From Yponomeuta sedellus (lineage: Eukaryota; Arthropoda; Insecta; Lepidoptera; Yponomeutidae), in NCBI GenBank assembly GCA_934045075.1, contig OW203724.1, positions 17,475,143 through 17,539,142 on the forward strand: a stretch of DNA of 64,000 bases. The letters run 5' to 3'. Below the pieces are notes generated by a model, which was not told the DNA's origin, did not search any database, and saw nothing but the letters and a program-made list of their open reading frames with translations. A program made the translations under genes and the position numbers. This document shows positions 50,901-63,596 of the stretch, in pieces (the first letter of the stretch is position 1; every line of letters starts with the position of its first letter).

Positions 50901-52400
50901 ATTAATTTATGCTCTCCCGCTTGCTACACGAGATTCTGTTTGAAAGTGTTGCTAACAAAATATTATGTTTATTGTTATGAAGAACATTACGGATAGACCC
51001 TTTTCCGTACCTAACCATAATATTGGGTTTACGCAAAATACGCTGTACGGTAAGCCATAACATTTTTATCAAGTCTTGTTCGGAACATGGTGCTGCGCTC
51101 AAATATGAAGCATATGTTGGAGTGGTTATCGTCAAGTTTAAGTGGCCTGACCATGTCTGCTGTGTAAGTAGATATGGCAAGTACGTGGGCTGAAATTGCG
51201 ATAGACCTGGCCCTAGAGACTAATACCTACATAGTTTTTAATAGAATGAAATAAACTCGACAATGGTTGATATTTGCCTCAACTTGGTAGTCTACAAAGC
51301 AACAACAACAAAATGTCATTCCAGGGGTATAAACCGGCAAATTAAATAGCCACCTCTCGCGAAGCAGATCAAATCGCGAGAGGCACCGAGTTAAGCACGG
51401 GTTATACCATTGCAATGCGATTGGTTACTAGACTACCGATAGTGTGAATAAAACGACCATTACCGGACTATATTGAATAACTATGCATTTTAAAGACTCG
51501 CCCCCATGGACGAGTACCCACCGCAAAATGGAAACCGACAACCAAACCAAAGTGAAGTTGACAGGGACCTCCTCAATACTCTTGCGAAATTGATACAAGA
51601 TGGCTTTCCACAGAGAGTGGTAGAAAACAGGAGGGGAGGTCTTTGCCCAGCAAAGGGACAGAAGCTGAGTTAAAAACGGGCAATAATAACTAATTTCTAG
51701 TACACTAACAATCTGTTAACACCTATTTGATCTAAGACATGCAAAAAAATCTGATAGCTATTACCAGAAGACTAGCAGGCTAGTAGTTTACGAGAAATCG
51801 GGTGTAAGACTTTGCAGAACATGGTGAAGATACCACTTTGATTTATCTTCGTCAGGTATTCTTTGATACTTACACTATTTCTTTTGAATCAAAGTGGATC
51901 AAATAAATTTAACGGTTTCATAACAATAACTGGTTCTACAATCAGTTATAAACTTTAATTCCAGTTTAATGCCCTTAAGCAGACGTGTAGTAGACAAATA
52001 TAATCTTGGATTAAGTTTCTGTCTAGTTGCGTACGATAAGTACTTTGATATAGATAGATAGATAGATAGAATATTCTTTATTGCATGTACACCAAGGATA
52101 TAAGGATATAATTATAATCACCTGAATATGTATATACCATAGTCACAGCACATAGACCGAAGCGTATATAGGATTGTATTTTAGAACAAGGTTATGTCAC
52201 TGGCATTAGTTCAAGGACATAGCAACAATTGATATCAACAAATAAATGTATCGTGAGAACTAGGCTGGACGGTGTCAATCATTATTGATTGTATGATGTC
52301 TGTACTAGGGTACTAGTGTGTAGTGTAATTTTTCAACATTGTTGTTCTTTACGTCAAATGAAAACTTATTAGAGATCGACCAAAGTATTTAAGAACTAAA
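50900..52400. other. No gene recognised; SINE/LINE tail at 52050
   Basis: About 51620-51665 has a LINE tail (GGGGAGGTCTTTGCCCAGCA). At 52050-52110 a GATA microsatellite joined to ATATTCTTTATTGCATGTAC is a LINE 3'UTR in minus orientation. An imperfect inverted repeat (CACTTTGATT / AATCAAAGTGG) spans 51834-51900. Confidence 0.4.
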
Positions 52401-52412
52401 ACTTCCATAAGC

Positions 52413-52612
52413 ATTGTAGACTTTTAGTCCGGATCTACTTACGGGTGTTGTTGTATCGGAAGAGTCCGACCAGGTTTCGCTCCGATTCGCAGAGCTTAAT
52501 CATGGTGAGCACAGACTGAGCTAGCGTCGTCCGTTGCTCGTCTCCTGAAACCTGGTCGGACTCTTCCGATATAACAACACCCGTAAGTATATCTGGACTG
52601 AAAGTCTACAAT
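52413..52612. mobile_element. Hairpin with 65-bp arms and 70-bp loop
   Basis: Arms 52413-52477 and 52548-52612 are near-perfect complements (ATTGTAGACTTTTAGTCCGG ... GGAAGAGTCCGACCAGGTTT, and AAACCTGGTCGGACTCTTCC ... AAGTCTACAAT). The few mismatches are single bases. The loop is CGCTCCGATT...CGTCTCCTG with no repeat identity. Foldback MITE is the simplest reading. Confidence 0.7.
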
Positions 52613-53753
52613 CGACAAAATAGTTTGTAAAAACCTATTGTAAAATAGTTTGTGTCCCCAAACAACTTTGTATATGTTTAGTGCTAGAGATTGAATTAAC
52701 TTTGTACTAAATGTATATTTCAATACAACCATTGCAACAAATAACTTTGAATCTCCTTCATACTTACAATTAGTTCTAAGCGCATTCTCAAACCAAAGCA
52801 ATTAGAACATGACGAACGCCTTTTAGATCACAAGATATCATTCCGCAATTCTCGATACCCAATGAAGATAATGGCAAAGATAAGCGACGTATAAATACAG
52901 TAACAGTATCTGCAAATTGGATCGGTCTAGAGAGCCCTTAGAACTTATTAAGGGCTTATTAATATAGTGAACTGACGTCGTGACCCCTCCGTATCGTGGG
53001 GCGGTAAATCTGTACAAAAAGGTAACGTTTATGGTGGGTATCACGCGAGGCCTTTTGACCCCAATAGTGAGGTGGCGCGGCCGCATGGCTGTAGTGTGGC
53101 CAAAGTTTTAAGGCTTGTATTGGCCATCAGGTTGCTAAATAATAATAAGAGGGTTACCCCTTTACCGACACCAAGTTAAAAAGTTGAACGAGTGATTTGG
53201 AACAACACCTGCGGGATTTTCGGATTGACAATAAAGCCTGTTCACAAACTATTGATGGTTATCAGTCAATAATATGTTAACACATGGTAAACCCGAGGCA
53301 ATCTATTGAAAAGATACATTCGGTAAGCAAGATTGCCATATTTAGTGACAGTACTGAGATTAAGAATGGTTATTTTTCGATTATTCGTATAAAAGATAGG
53401 ATCTTATTACCAGACAAACAACAGTTCATTATCACGATCACAATTTCTACGGAATCGCTTTATGTAGGCAGAAAATTTAAAAATAATAAAGCAGCCGAGG
53501 TGTATATTGGACGATAGAAGTTATAACCTACATAAGCGCCTCTTGTTATTAATGTAAAGGTTTTTCGAGGAATCCTTATGAATTTTAGAGGTCCATTTAC
53601 ATACCGAGCCGTTGATGGGTTGCAAAACAGGCGCTGAACGAAAAATTACGACCTCAATCAAAATATGGGCGGAATCGCTCCACTTCATCTTTCCAATGAA
53701 CTAAATTGTATACCTTTACGATTTTAGCTCATCGTTGGATCATTTTCTATTAA

Positions 53754-53985
53754 TTGTTGGTAACAAAAAGCTTTCAGAACACTTTAGAGACATCCCAGGC
53801 GGACATTTTATCACCAAATAGGGGATGTATTAGCAAAGGGCAAGATAAAAAGCGCGTCCATGCAACTACTAATAAAAATGTCAATGAAGCAAAAGTGATC
53901 TGTGCGGATCGTGAGGAAAGTGGCAGTCCCTGGTCTCTGCCTATCCTTCTGGGACACAGCCGTGAATTTACATTGTTATGTTAAA
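53754..53985 (+). repeat. LINE 3' end, degenerate
   Basis: GACATCCCAGGCGGACATTT, CCAAATAGGGGATGTATTAG, GATAAAAAGCGCGTCCATGC, GTGGCAGTCCCTGGTCTCTG. It parallels 17765-17945 with several lesions. No usable frame. Confidence 0.6.
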
Positions 53986-54764
53986 AATACTTTAATTTTG
54001 AGATGAATATTTTATATCACCTTTTCATCTGTTTTAATTAGAGGAAACATTAAAATTGAAGAAGGCATCTGAGACGCTTCCAAGCCTTTGCATTAAAAAA
54101 ACTAGTTTTTCAAAAGAACATTAAAGTGAAAGAGTTTTAATTTTATTATCAGATGTTCATAGAACTCGAATTGCATAAGAGAAGGCGGCTTGTCTAAATG
54201 TAAAACGGTATGCGTATGAATCAAATTTGATTCATGGGGCACTTAATTTTCGTAGTGTATTTTTATTTGGTGTATGTTTTGTCACGAATGAAAGATTAAG
54301 ATCGGTTACGTGGTAAGAGCATATTGCTACTAGGCAGCATTGCATTGCGTAAGACCCTAGGTAAGATTTAGCATCCTTATACAGCTTTAGTTCTTGATAA
54401 ATTCGCACTCTATGAACCACTTTCTCTGGTCACGTTGTACATTCCTATACTCTTAGCTGGGGCTTGCATAACGTTGCCTATCTACTGGTAAATGGGAGCA
54501 CTAGATGAAGATTTCAAGATGCAAGTTTGTCTCGGCTAAAGGTAGAGTTACTAAAGCCTATCTTTGTATCTTAAAGCCACCATTTGCACCCACTTAGTAC
54601 ACATTAATGCCCCTTTAACTACGAATATTAGCATTAAAATGCTATTTAAGACTGTCGATGTGGACGTTTATGTTTCGTTTATTGAATAAAAATAACATGA
54701 AACTGTCGTTCGTACTGCACCCATATGTATATGCGACAGCACATGGAACTTTACACGCGTCCAC

Positions 54765-55150
54765 TCTGACTATCCGTGCCAGCGCTCTTTCTAAGTGAGC
54801 TAATGGGCGACTCACCGCCATCAGTGAAATTTTGAACCTCTTTACACCATTCTCTGTATTACGTACAGGCAGCGACATCTGGCTGAAGTCAATTGCATCA
54901 CTTACAGCCCCGAGTACCTACTTTGCAGTTAGGTTTTTACATCGGAATGATATCGCTGTACCCACATGATTATACTATTTTTATTTTTAACCCGTGCTAA
55001 GGACAATTTTAAAAAACCTATTTAGAGGCTAAAAATTCCACCCAAGCCGAGATTCGAACCCGCGACCTCTGGCTATCCGTGCCAGCGCTCTTTCCAACTG
55101 ACCTAATGGATGGAATTTTTAGCCTATATATAGGTTTTTTAAAAAAGATT
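54765..55150 (-). repeat. Two tRNA-like SINEs, direct orientation, the second truncated
   Basis: The first (54765-55000) has CGTGCCAGCGCTCTTTC, CAGCGACATCTGGCTGAAGT and the AACCCGTGCTAAGGACAATT end. The second (55010-55115) has CTATTTAGAGGC, GAGATTCGAACCCGCGACCT and GCGCTCTTTCCAACTGACC. A plus-strand tail scrap (GGAATTTTTAGCC) at 55120-55140 faces it. Confidence 0.62.
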
Positions 55151-55779
55151 GACCTGTTTTTCATTTTATCTACAGTGAAAGAAGATCCATATGCATGGTC
55201 AGTTGTATGCAGCACGTTCTAAAAGGGCAGGTCGTCTTACGCTGGCGCTGCGTTGCTTCATCGAATGAGACCATCGCAGTGGTTACACAATGTTGATATT
55301 TTTGCTCAACAACGCCTACTCTCGGCTCTTGTGTACTCAAATCGACGGGGAACAATGAGAATACAACGTTCGTAAACAGAAAGCTTTGTGTTCGAGTTTA
55401 CATTTACAGATTGTGATAAAATTACTGCGTGTTTGAGTAAGCTCTTAACCCATTTAGTGAAGGTTGCCCTTATTGGAGACGACGCATTTTAACCGACTTT
55501 CGACAAAGAAGGAAGTGTTCGTATCTACTATATGTTCCTCTACTGTATGTTCACGAATCATCTTCACAAATCACGAATCTTTAATTGGTACTCCATGTAA
55601 TTACCATCAACATTTCTAAGTATCAACGTAATTTTGTGTTGTATTTCAGTATTTTTTTATTTTGTAATAAACTCTAACTACAAAATAATTAATAAAAAAC
55701 TATGCAAAACCGGTAATAAAATAAGTATATTGTACTATATACTTATTAAGCTAGTTCGACACACAAATTTAACATACAC

Positions 55780-56012
55780 TTCGATATCCGCCCATAGCTG
55801 GGGCACGGGTCTCTTTTTGCATCGCAAGGAGATTAGGCCATACTCTGCCACGGGGGCCAACTCCGGGTTGGTGGAGGATTGTAAGATAGTGGCGCGCCTT
55901 ACTGTCAGAAGTTATCAAGCCGCCCATAAGGCCTCTGACATGCCTTAACGCCAGGCATAACATGACAACACCAACGGCTCAACGTGCCTTGCTAAGCTCG
56001 GAAGCGCTTAAC
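55780..56012 (-). repeat. SINE-A copy, truncated
   Basis: GCTGGGGCACGGGTCTCTTT, CCACGGGGGCC, AAGTTATCAAGCCGCCCATA, AACGTGCCTTGCTAAGC, GGAAGCGCTT. The head is missing. Confidence 0.6.
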
Positions 56013-57110
56013 ATAGGTACGAGTACACATTAAATACCTAAAATGCGGAAGCCCAAATATTGCACAAAAAAATAATCAAATGATCAAAAACTTTTCTTTA
56101 TTTTCCATGAAATATTATATTTTAAATACATCAAGAACAATTCAGTGTAAAATCGGTTACATATTGTTTTTGTTAAAGAGGTTTTTCATATCAAACCTTC
56201 GAATCTCTGTACACATTCGTTAACTTAACCTTATTAAAAACAAAGGAAAAACACGACTTGCAACCTTTAGAAACAATGTATACTCGATATAATCTTTAAA
56301 CAACCATTGAATGAAACTTTTTAGCCCACGGCAAATAAATAAATAGTTTGGTAGATAATTGATTTATCAATGAAAGAATGCACGTTAAAAGCCTCTTTGC
56401 ACGCCATATTTTGCTATCCTTAGCCGTTCACACCCAATCTAGAATGAGATAAAGCTTTATACTTTGATGCGAATTCGCCTGTAATGTAAATAACTCTAGT
56501 TCACGTATCAAAAAGTTGATTTGCTGTACAGAACTAATCAGGTACGTGTACCTAGTTTAGAACGATGCTATTCCTATGCCAGAATTCCAGTAGTAAAATC
56601 GACAAAGTGTATAGCGGTCGAAGGGTTCCGTAGAAAGAAGAGATTTTTTTTAATATTAGAATTGTAGTTTACTTTACTACTTGCTTTGGAAAAGCAACAA
56701 CTACATCACTATAATTTACTTTGTTCCTTATCAAACGTCTTTAAAGCATTCTTTTGAAATGCTTTTGAAATTTCGTGAAAGCATTTTTTTCGGGATCCTA
56801 CTAAAACCTAAACATACAGGCCTTTAAAAGTAAGGTAGAGTAAGCAAACCCTCCTTACACTCTTGTAGATCTTTAATCATAGGTGATGGCTATTACTTTA
56901 AATTACACAAGTCTATACGTAGAACAACCGCCGGGATCCTACATAATACAAATAGGCAGGTCATTACATTAGACAAACCTACAAACAGTGGCAACTGCGT
57001 ATTGGAAATTCCCGTAAAAAAGTGCGCGTCATTTGATGTCCTGTCATCCTGAGATGTATCCATCGTGGTTTCCACTCTGTAGTCTTTGCACTGAGTCAAA
57101 GCGATGTCAA
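56013..57110. other. No gene recognised
   Basis: AT-rich. The frames present are short and motif-free. Confidence 0.3.
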
Positions 57111-57114
57111 AATC

Positions 57115-57310
57115 AAAGTCATCATCGTCATCAGCCCACCGCTGCCCACTGCTGGGTATAGGCCTTTCCCCCGAAATATCATCTCTCACGGTCCCTTGTC
57201 ATCCGCATCCACGGACCCACCGCCAACTCAATTATATTATTATTATTTTAATTCTTTATTGCACTAATTACATGAGTAAATGTACAAGGGCGTGCTTAAT
57301 GCAAGAATTA
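57115..57310 (-). repeat. LINE 3'-end fragments, antisense
   Basis: 57125-57230 (CAGCCCACCGCTGCCCACTG, GGTATAGGCCTTTCCCCC) is an antisense LINE tail. 57235-57310 (TTCTTTATTGCACTAATTAC, AAGGGCGTGCTTAATGCAAG) is the antisense sibling of 47700-47790. Confidence 0.58.
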
Positions 57311-57639
57311 TATCGTCCGATCATCGGGCTGCTGCTCCGCTGGTCTGCCCACTGACCGTTGTCGATCTAGGCAGTCAAAGCCGACATGTTTTTTATTCAA
57401 AGCAGTACAGAAACTGCGACATAATAAGCGTTCCAAGTTAAACAAAGTGCGATTCAAGATGTGCATCTAGAGCGTTGTGAAGACCGTCACATTGCGCCGC
57501 ATATCAATTCAACTGCTCAGCTGACCTAACAGATGATAGATAGATCTTACTTTATATATAAGCTCACGGTTGCTTGAAAGAAATTGGAGTAATAAGGCCG
57601 CCAATTGTACTACATTTTTATATAGTTTGTGTTAGTGTA

Positions 57640-57870
57640 ATTTAACATAACATAACGTTTACATACTGGCGCATACATTGCTTTTGGCCCCATACTAAGA
57701 TACTCTGTGTCGTGAGTACCAGAAACAAAGACATCACAAACATGTAAACATCCAAGACCTGTGGTTTTTTTTGTCTCCAGCCGGTGATCGAACCCGGGAC
57801 CTCTCGCATGATAGGCAGATGCGGTACCGCTGCGCCACAGAAGTCGTCAATTTCTGTGTACAATAAAGTA
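57640..57870 (-). repeat. SINE-C copy, near full length
   Basis: On the minus strand: TTCTGTGGCGCAGCGGTACC (A box), GGTCCCGGGTTCGATCACCG (B box), then TTGGATGTTTACATGTTTGT and CACGACACAGAGTATCTTAG. The plus-side tail ATAACATAACGTTTAC is the A/T-rich 3' end. Confidence 0.65.
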
Positions 57871-57889
57871 TATTCTATCTATCTAACCC

Positions 57890-58600
57890 TGCTTGTCAGT
57901 CAAATCAAATCAACGCTGTTCAATCATCCAGGGATTGCGAGCTGCCGATAGAGATTGAAGCGAACGCAATTAAGCGATTAAACAATTCCGTGGAAACCTA
58001 TAACTGTCTCTGTGAGTGAATTATGTCGCCGGGACGGGACCAACGTGTTCCCACGCACGGACAACGTGTTAAAAGCCCATTTTGTTTTAATCAAAGTCTT
58101 TGGAACGCATATTTTAATTGGTGCGAGTGATTTACGTGCGTTTGTAATATCTAGTGGCCCCTAGTGGGCTTTGGACAAGGGCCTGTGCGTTTTTCGTCGT
58201 GAAAAGGCGTGAAATTGAAATTTTAAATGAGACAGCGGTAACCCAGTTTAGGTAATAATAGTGCGTATTGGTACATCACAGCGGCGAAGCCTATTAAGGT
58301 GAGGTAGACAAAAAAATAAGAAACCTTACAACGAACCCAATTTCTCAAATAAGCTGTGTCGGTAACTGTTTGCTGTGGGAGGTTGTTTCCTACATTCTGG
58401 TTGACCGGAGTGTACTAGTTTGGATCTAATCACATAGTTGGGTAGAGTTTCTTTTTTGCCCTCTACGTGCAAACGATGTAACGGTGTCAAGTAATTGTTA
58501 TTGTGGAAAAGATATTGAGCCGATCTTCGACTTTGTAGTCTACAGTAAAACTAGCTGTTTTTGTGAATTGTATTTTACTTGTTACACTAACTAAAGATAA
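57890..58600. other. No gene recognised
   Basis: Mixed GC, unique-looking, with no coding exon or repeat that I recognise. Confidence 0.3.
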
Positions 58601-58608
58601 ATTGGGTG

Positions 58609-59016
58609 CTACCTAGCGCCACCAATGGAATAAAAATCATAACTTTTTTTATAATAAGTTTTTTTCAAATTAAAACTGTTTTCATACGGATTTATGCTCG
58701 TTTAGGCACCTGAAAAAGTGCCGAAACGTCGGAAAATAGTAAAAAAGTAATAAACGAGCATAAATCCGTATAAAAACAGTTTTAATTATGTCTGGTGCTC
58801 GTGTTATCCTTAGAAAATACTATAAGTTTTTTCAATAACAACAAAACTGTTTTCGGCTGAAATCAATTAAAGTCCTAGGTTGTTGATCCTAGGTTCTAGG
58901 CTGTAGGTTCTAAAAATAGTTGTCATAGTGATTAAAAATTTATTATGATGTTGACTTTTTGGAAAAAGTATCACAAAACAAGTTATGATTTTTATTCCAT
59001 TAGTGGCGCTAGGTAG
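58609..59016. mobile_element. TIR DNA element with internal hairpin
   Basis: Terminal repeats CTACCTAGCGCCACCAATGG (58609-58628) and TTAGTGGCGCTAGGTAG (right side, 59000-59016) extend about 35 bp with one visible mismatch. An internal hairpin has arms 58668-58704 and 58751-58787 (GGATTTATGCTCGTTTA / TAAACGAGCATAAATCC). It encloses a smaller stem GGCAC...GTGCC and AAACGTCGG. It is non-coding. A truncated relative is at 21994-22265. Confidence 0.68.
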
Positions 59017-59066
59017 TATTAACTGAAATTTCCCTATTCTTGCCCGACTGCGCTAGAAGGAAGTTA

Positions 59067-59091
59067 TATATATATATATATATATATATAT
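59067..59091. repeat. (TA)n microsatellite
   Basis: About 25 bp of alternating TA, with TATATATATA again at about 59105-59114. Confidence 0.85.
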
Positions 59092-59624
59092 TTTAAACTT
59101 TAAGTATATATATACTTTCTGTGTTACGCTCTGTTACCTAAATAGCTTAATGGATTTTAGTTGAAGAGGTGTCGTTCGATTCGCCTTAACTATGAAAGTG
59201 ACACTGGGTATATAAAAGTATTTATGTACTTAAATTTAAATTTTTTACGCAGTTGTTTTTGTTTTTCTAAATAATTGACAGTTATGTTCTACGCTCCTTT
59301 AAGTTCTAGGAGAGCATAGAACCTCAGCCACAGAGTTCCAAGCCTAAAGGTGGTTCAAAATGCCCCTTTAGGATCCACTAAACCATTGTACTTTTTTATT
59401 CTTCGAAAGAAAATCACATAATGCGAACCTGACAGCTCAACTATTGGTATTAGCATCAAGCAGTACTCAATACCGGGCTTCGACTAAGCTGTATTGACAG
59501 AGTCCTCCATTGTCTAAAAGAAAAGATCTGCCCAAAGAATGGGCATCTGAAAATCGAAATATATTCGTAGATGGAACAAGAAATTCTCAATGTTGTCAGA
59601 GGGAGATTTGTCAAACTTTTTTAT

Positions 59625-59840
59625 GAAGCCTATAAACGTCCTACTGCAGGGCGCAGGCCTTCTCTCATAGGCTTAATTACTACGCGAGCCCACCGCGGAT
59701 TAGATTAGATTATAACGCTTTATTGTACACACCAGAAAACAAAATACATAAAAAGGTTTACCTAAGTATTGCCGTATACAATTGGCGGTCTTACCGCTAA
59801 AAGAGATCTCTTCCAGACAACCTTGGGATGGATAGAACTA
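59625..59840 (-). repeat. LINE 3' ends, antisense
   Basis: 59640-59695 (GTCCTACTGCAGGGCGCAGG) is an antisense LINE tail. 59700-59830 (TTAGATTAGATTATAACGCT, CACCAGAAAACAAAATACAT, TCTCTTCCAGACAACCTTGG) is an antisense 3'UTR beginning with its own TTAGA-type microsatellite tail. Confidence 0.58.
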
Positions 59841-60189
59841 AAGATGGATGAAATGAAATGAAATAAAAAATGTTTATTGAGCAGAATAAACATAACAATG
59901 TAAAAAGTAACTCTGAACTCCAAACTAAATTAAATTGTATCTTGGGGCACAGTTCTCCATTCGGGTTGAACTTAAATGTATCACAGCATAGGTAATAATT
60001 GTTCCGTAATAAAATTTATGCTACACAGACATAAAAAGATGTACACAACACGGGAGGTAATAAAGAAAGCTCTCGATCGCATATTTACGTCCCTCGCTTG
60101 CAGCTCGGGCCGCAAACTTCTGCGATCTCGGCCTTTCTTTGTATTACCACCCTAGTTATGTAATGTACTATTATTATATAGGATGATTA

Positions 60190-60400
60190 GAAATTTCAAA
60201 CGTTGAGGTGTTTAAACGCCTCAGACACTCAGGGTTCATCACGATGTATTCCTTCGCCGTCGGCGAGTGGTATTGCTACTAAAAATTCACAAAATGTACA
60301 TAGCTTAGAAAACGCAGTCATTGGTATATGCCCGCACTGGGAATGTTCTGCCCACTGGACTACCGGCTGCCTTAGCAATATATTGGTAAGTACCTATCGC
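60190..60400 (-). repeat. tRNA-like SINE, uninterrupted sibling
   Basis: CGCCTCAGACACTCAGGGTT, ATTCCTTCGCCGTCGGCGAG, TACATAGCTTAGAAAACGCA, ATATGCCCGCACTGGGAATG. It shows the joined form of the SINE split by a MITE at 20525-20945. Confidence 0.5.
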
Positions 60401-60559
60401 TCCTATTTAACATATCGCACCTATTCAATATATTGGTAACTACCCATCGCTCTGCAAGACATACCTAGACATCTTGTTAGCATCGGGTGTAATTGAACAC
60501 GTCAATGGCCTTTCTCAAGCGGCCTGATTTCCGCTGATTGTAGTTCAACGCAACACTGC

Positions 60560-61030
60560 CTATTCTGCCCGATAATGAGTAGGTAGGTGGTGTTAGTCTC
60601 CATATGCTACGGGTATTGAGTAGCAAAGATATTATGAAATACTCGCTCAGTAAACATAAATCCAGAACCAAAATCAATGAAGTTTGAGTTGTGATCGCAA
60701 AACTCAAATGGAACTGAGCAGGCCACGTCATTCGTGTGGGTTCAGGCAGATGGGCGAAAATTGCCACCGAATGGGTTCCTCGCGACGGATATCGCAGACG
60801 TGGTCGGCCAAAGCGGAGGTGGCGAGACGATCTCTCAATCTTCTTGTCCGGGTGGGAGATGACTGCTCAAGATAAGGAGTGGAAGATCATGGGGGAAGCC
60901 TTTGCCCAGGACATATTTAACAGCACGCACTTGAACACTTTCATCCAAGTATCTTCGAAGAAGAAGAAAAAATATCTGTGTAATTTCCGTTTTTATGTAC
61001 AACAAAGTGTTCTCTATCTATCTTCAGAAA
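60560..61030 (+). pseudogene. LINE RT C-terminus and 3'UTR
   Basis: The plus strand decodes to KLKWNWAGHVIRVGSGRWAK after a stop, then IATEWVPRDGYRRRGRPKRR and WRDDLSIFLSGWEMTAQDKE WKIMGEAFAQ. This is the well-known C-terminal tail of RTE-type LINE reverse transcriptases. The upstream catalytic domain is absent. The 3'UTR (TTTTTATGTACAACAAAGTG, TTCTCTATCTATCT) matches the antisense copy at 63597-63650. Confidence 0.68.
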
Positions 61031-61439
61031 ACCTGCAGTAAGTGCTTAATTTGTGGACAAAAAAATCCTCAACCGGGAACATTTGAGCCTTGTTCCCTAA
61101 TGTAAGGAAGCAGTGATGGCGCAGTAGTAGAACGCCGAACCCTCATTCGGGAGATTGATAGGAAATTGAGTTAGATAGAAATGACATTGTATGTATTTAT
61201 ACCATAAAGATTGAATTAATTTGAAGGATATAAATCAGAAGACAGGGATTCGACTGGTTAGTGTACCTAAGTCGTACTTTTTACAGGAATGTAATTAAAA
61301 ATATTGACAGCAAGAAGTATATTGGAAACTTCAAAAGAACCTGAGTAGATGAATCTAAAAAAGAACGAAAACCTGAACTCTCAACTCACGTTTATAGTGA
61401 CATTAAGCTAAGAAAACTTAAAAATCAAGAACAGTGGTC

Positions 61440-61545
61440 ATTTTAGATTAGATTAGAACTCTTTATTGCACACACCAGAAAACAAAATACATAAAATGCT
61501 TACATATCTAAGTATTGTCGTATACAATTTTATATCATTTTAATG
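61440..61545 (-). repeat. LINE 3'UTR, antisense
   Basis: TTAGATTAGATTAGAACTCT, TTATTGCACACACCAGAAAA, AAATACATAAAATGCTTACA, matching 59700-59770. Confidence 0.58.
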
Positions 61546-63590
61546 TCATAAGGAGTTCTTAATTCTACCAACACAGGACTACAACCGCTAACAAATGGTC
61601 AGAAACCACAAAGCTATTTTACCACGCGGTAAATAAAACACCATTGGCACTATTGCGTTTCGAACATGGCCGTTGTGGCCATATCAGAATAAGTTCATTA
61701 TGTGCAGTTTTATTAACTGTATCGATCATGAATTTTAAAACTGTCGGCTGTGTCCATTCTTATAGGTCAAGTGAACTAATAACCCATCTTTTACAGCTCA
61801 TTTGAAATCTATGCCAGAAGTAATAAGGATTACTTTACTTTGTATATCCTCGAGGCAACGTGGTCGATGTGCTCTAGTGCACCGAATACAACTGTTACTA
61901 ATATAGTGATCATTTTCAGTTCGTACACCTCTACAATTATACTGTCAATAGGTCAATGCTTCAGTGTATCTGTGTATAAGGGATGAAACACACCAATACA
62001 GTGGGGTTGACGGTGATGGTGGTAGTCCATACATACGTTCATCCCTTATATTACTCCAATCAAATCCTGAAGGATTTCAATCGTCTAACTATCAACTTCC
62101 ACTGGAATTCGATCGACAATCGTCAGGATTCCGAAAATAATCTAATCCCATATAAATACTACTGCATTACAGTCGTGACGTATGTATGACGCGCCACTGC
62201 CACCGAGCTGGTGTGTATCATCCTTTACCAGAGACTATAATTTGTTCCGCTAAGCTCCATAGGGTATATTTGTAGTTTTTGCGACAAAAAAGCGTGTGTT
62301 AAATCTGTAACAGTGTCGATAGACATTCATTTACAAGAGTTTATCAAGCGTAAATTCACAATATGCTTAAAGGACTTAAGAAGGTAAGTCTCTAATAGGA
62401 GCGAGGAATCATAAGTCCGAGAAGACTAAGAATAAAGAATATAATATGAATAAAAAATAAATTAGTGCCTCATAAGCTTCCCCATATAAACTTCTTAATA
62501 AACTCTTATTTCCCTCGATATATTTATTCTAATCTAATGAATTTAATTGCTATTTTAAATACGGCCAAACCTTTATGTGTGTCCTCTGGCCATATTAACA
62601 AGTTTTACTTCAAACCCGCACGTCGCTCGAGAACCAAAATACGTTTGTTAAAAATATCTTAGACAGAGACTAAAACGAAACGGTTCTACAGAGAATGCAC
62701 AAGGGCATGGAGCTAAGAAAGATCATAAGTACAAGAAATCTGCAATAAATGGGTCACATAGTGCTAAATAATAAATACGATTTCCTCCAATTGATTCTGC
62801 AGGGAAAAAAACACGGCTGCAGAATACCTGGCCCTAGAACTCACTGGCTGCAAAACGTGGCTGAATAGTTTCAGATAGGCACCATCGATTTGTTGCCTAT
62901 CTGAAGCCGCCATATTACGCGTTATTGTGATCAATGAATCAATCAATCAAATAAATTAATTTCAACGTAAAGTATCTGTTTACATTCTGTTTGGTGAATG
63001 TTAATGTACACTGTAAAACGTAAGCCGCTGCCTTCGGGCCGTTTTGTAGTAGAGAAAAAGGCAGCGGAAAAAAACTCCACTCTGACCATCTTTTCTTAAG
63101 TCATTTTAAACCAACTATAACAGTTATCACAATGATAGCAAACCTCCGATAGGCTATGGCATCAGAAGAAGAAAAAGAAGACTTTTGTATAAATGAAACG
63201 ACCTCTGCGGAAATACTAGCGCCACTGATGTATGTGTACACTCGTAATGATATCTTGTTTTTATAAAAAAATATTTGCCAAAGGTTCTGATGAATCTAAT
63301 GATTTAAGGACTCACAACTAACAACCTAGGATCACACACCCAGGACTAGATAGCGTTTATGCCAAAACAGCCGTTTTTGGCATTAACGCTGAGTATCTAG
63401 TGTTATCCTAAAAATCACCTTTACAAGCATGATTTCAAGCTTTTAAAATTTATATTTCTTAATTTATTCACGATACTCATACATTTATTAGGTAAAACTT
63501 AATTACCTTAATTCTTGACTTTTCGGTTTTGGTTTTAAAATTTGAACCGTGTACCTCGTATGAATGCGTAAAGTTTACTCTAAATTGTCG
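61545..63590. other. No gene recognised
   Basis: AT-rich. Short frames such as 61983-62189 and 62465-62662 lack domains. A local inverted repeat, GGGATGAA ... TTCATCCC (61980-62047), spans a 68-bp segment. Confidence 0.3.
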
Positions 63591-63596
63591 GTGATG

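Noticed and set aside
52413..52612. Transcription terminator hairpin
   Set aside because: Rho-independent terminators are bacterial, and the loop is 70 bp. A foldback element fits better.
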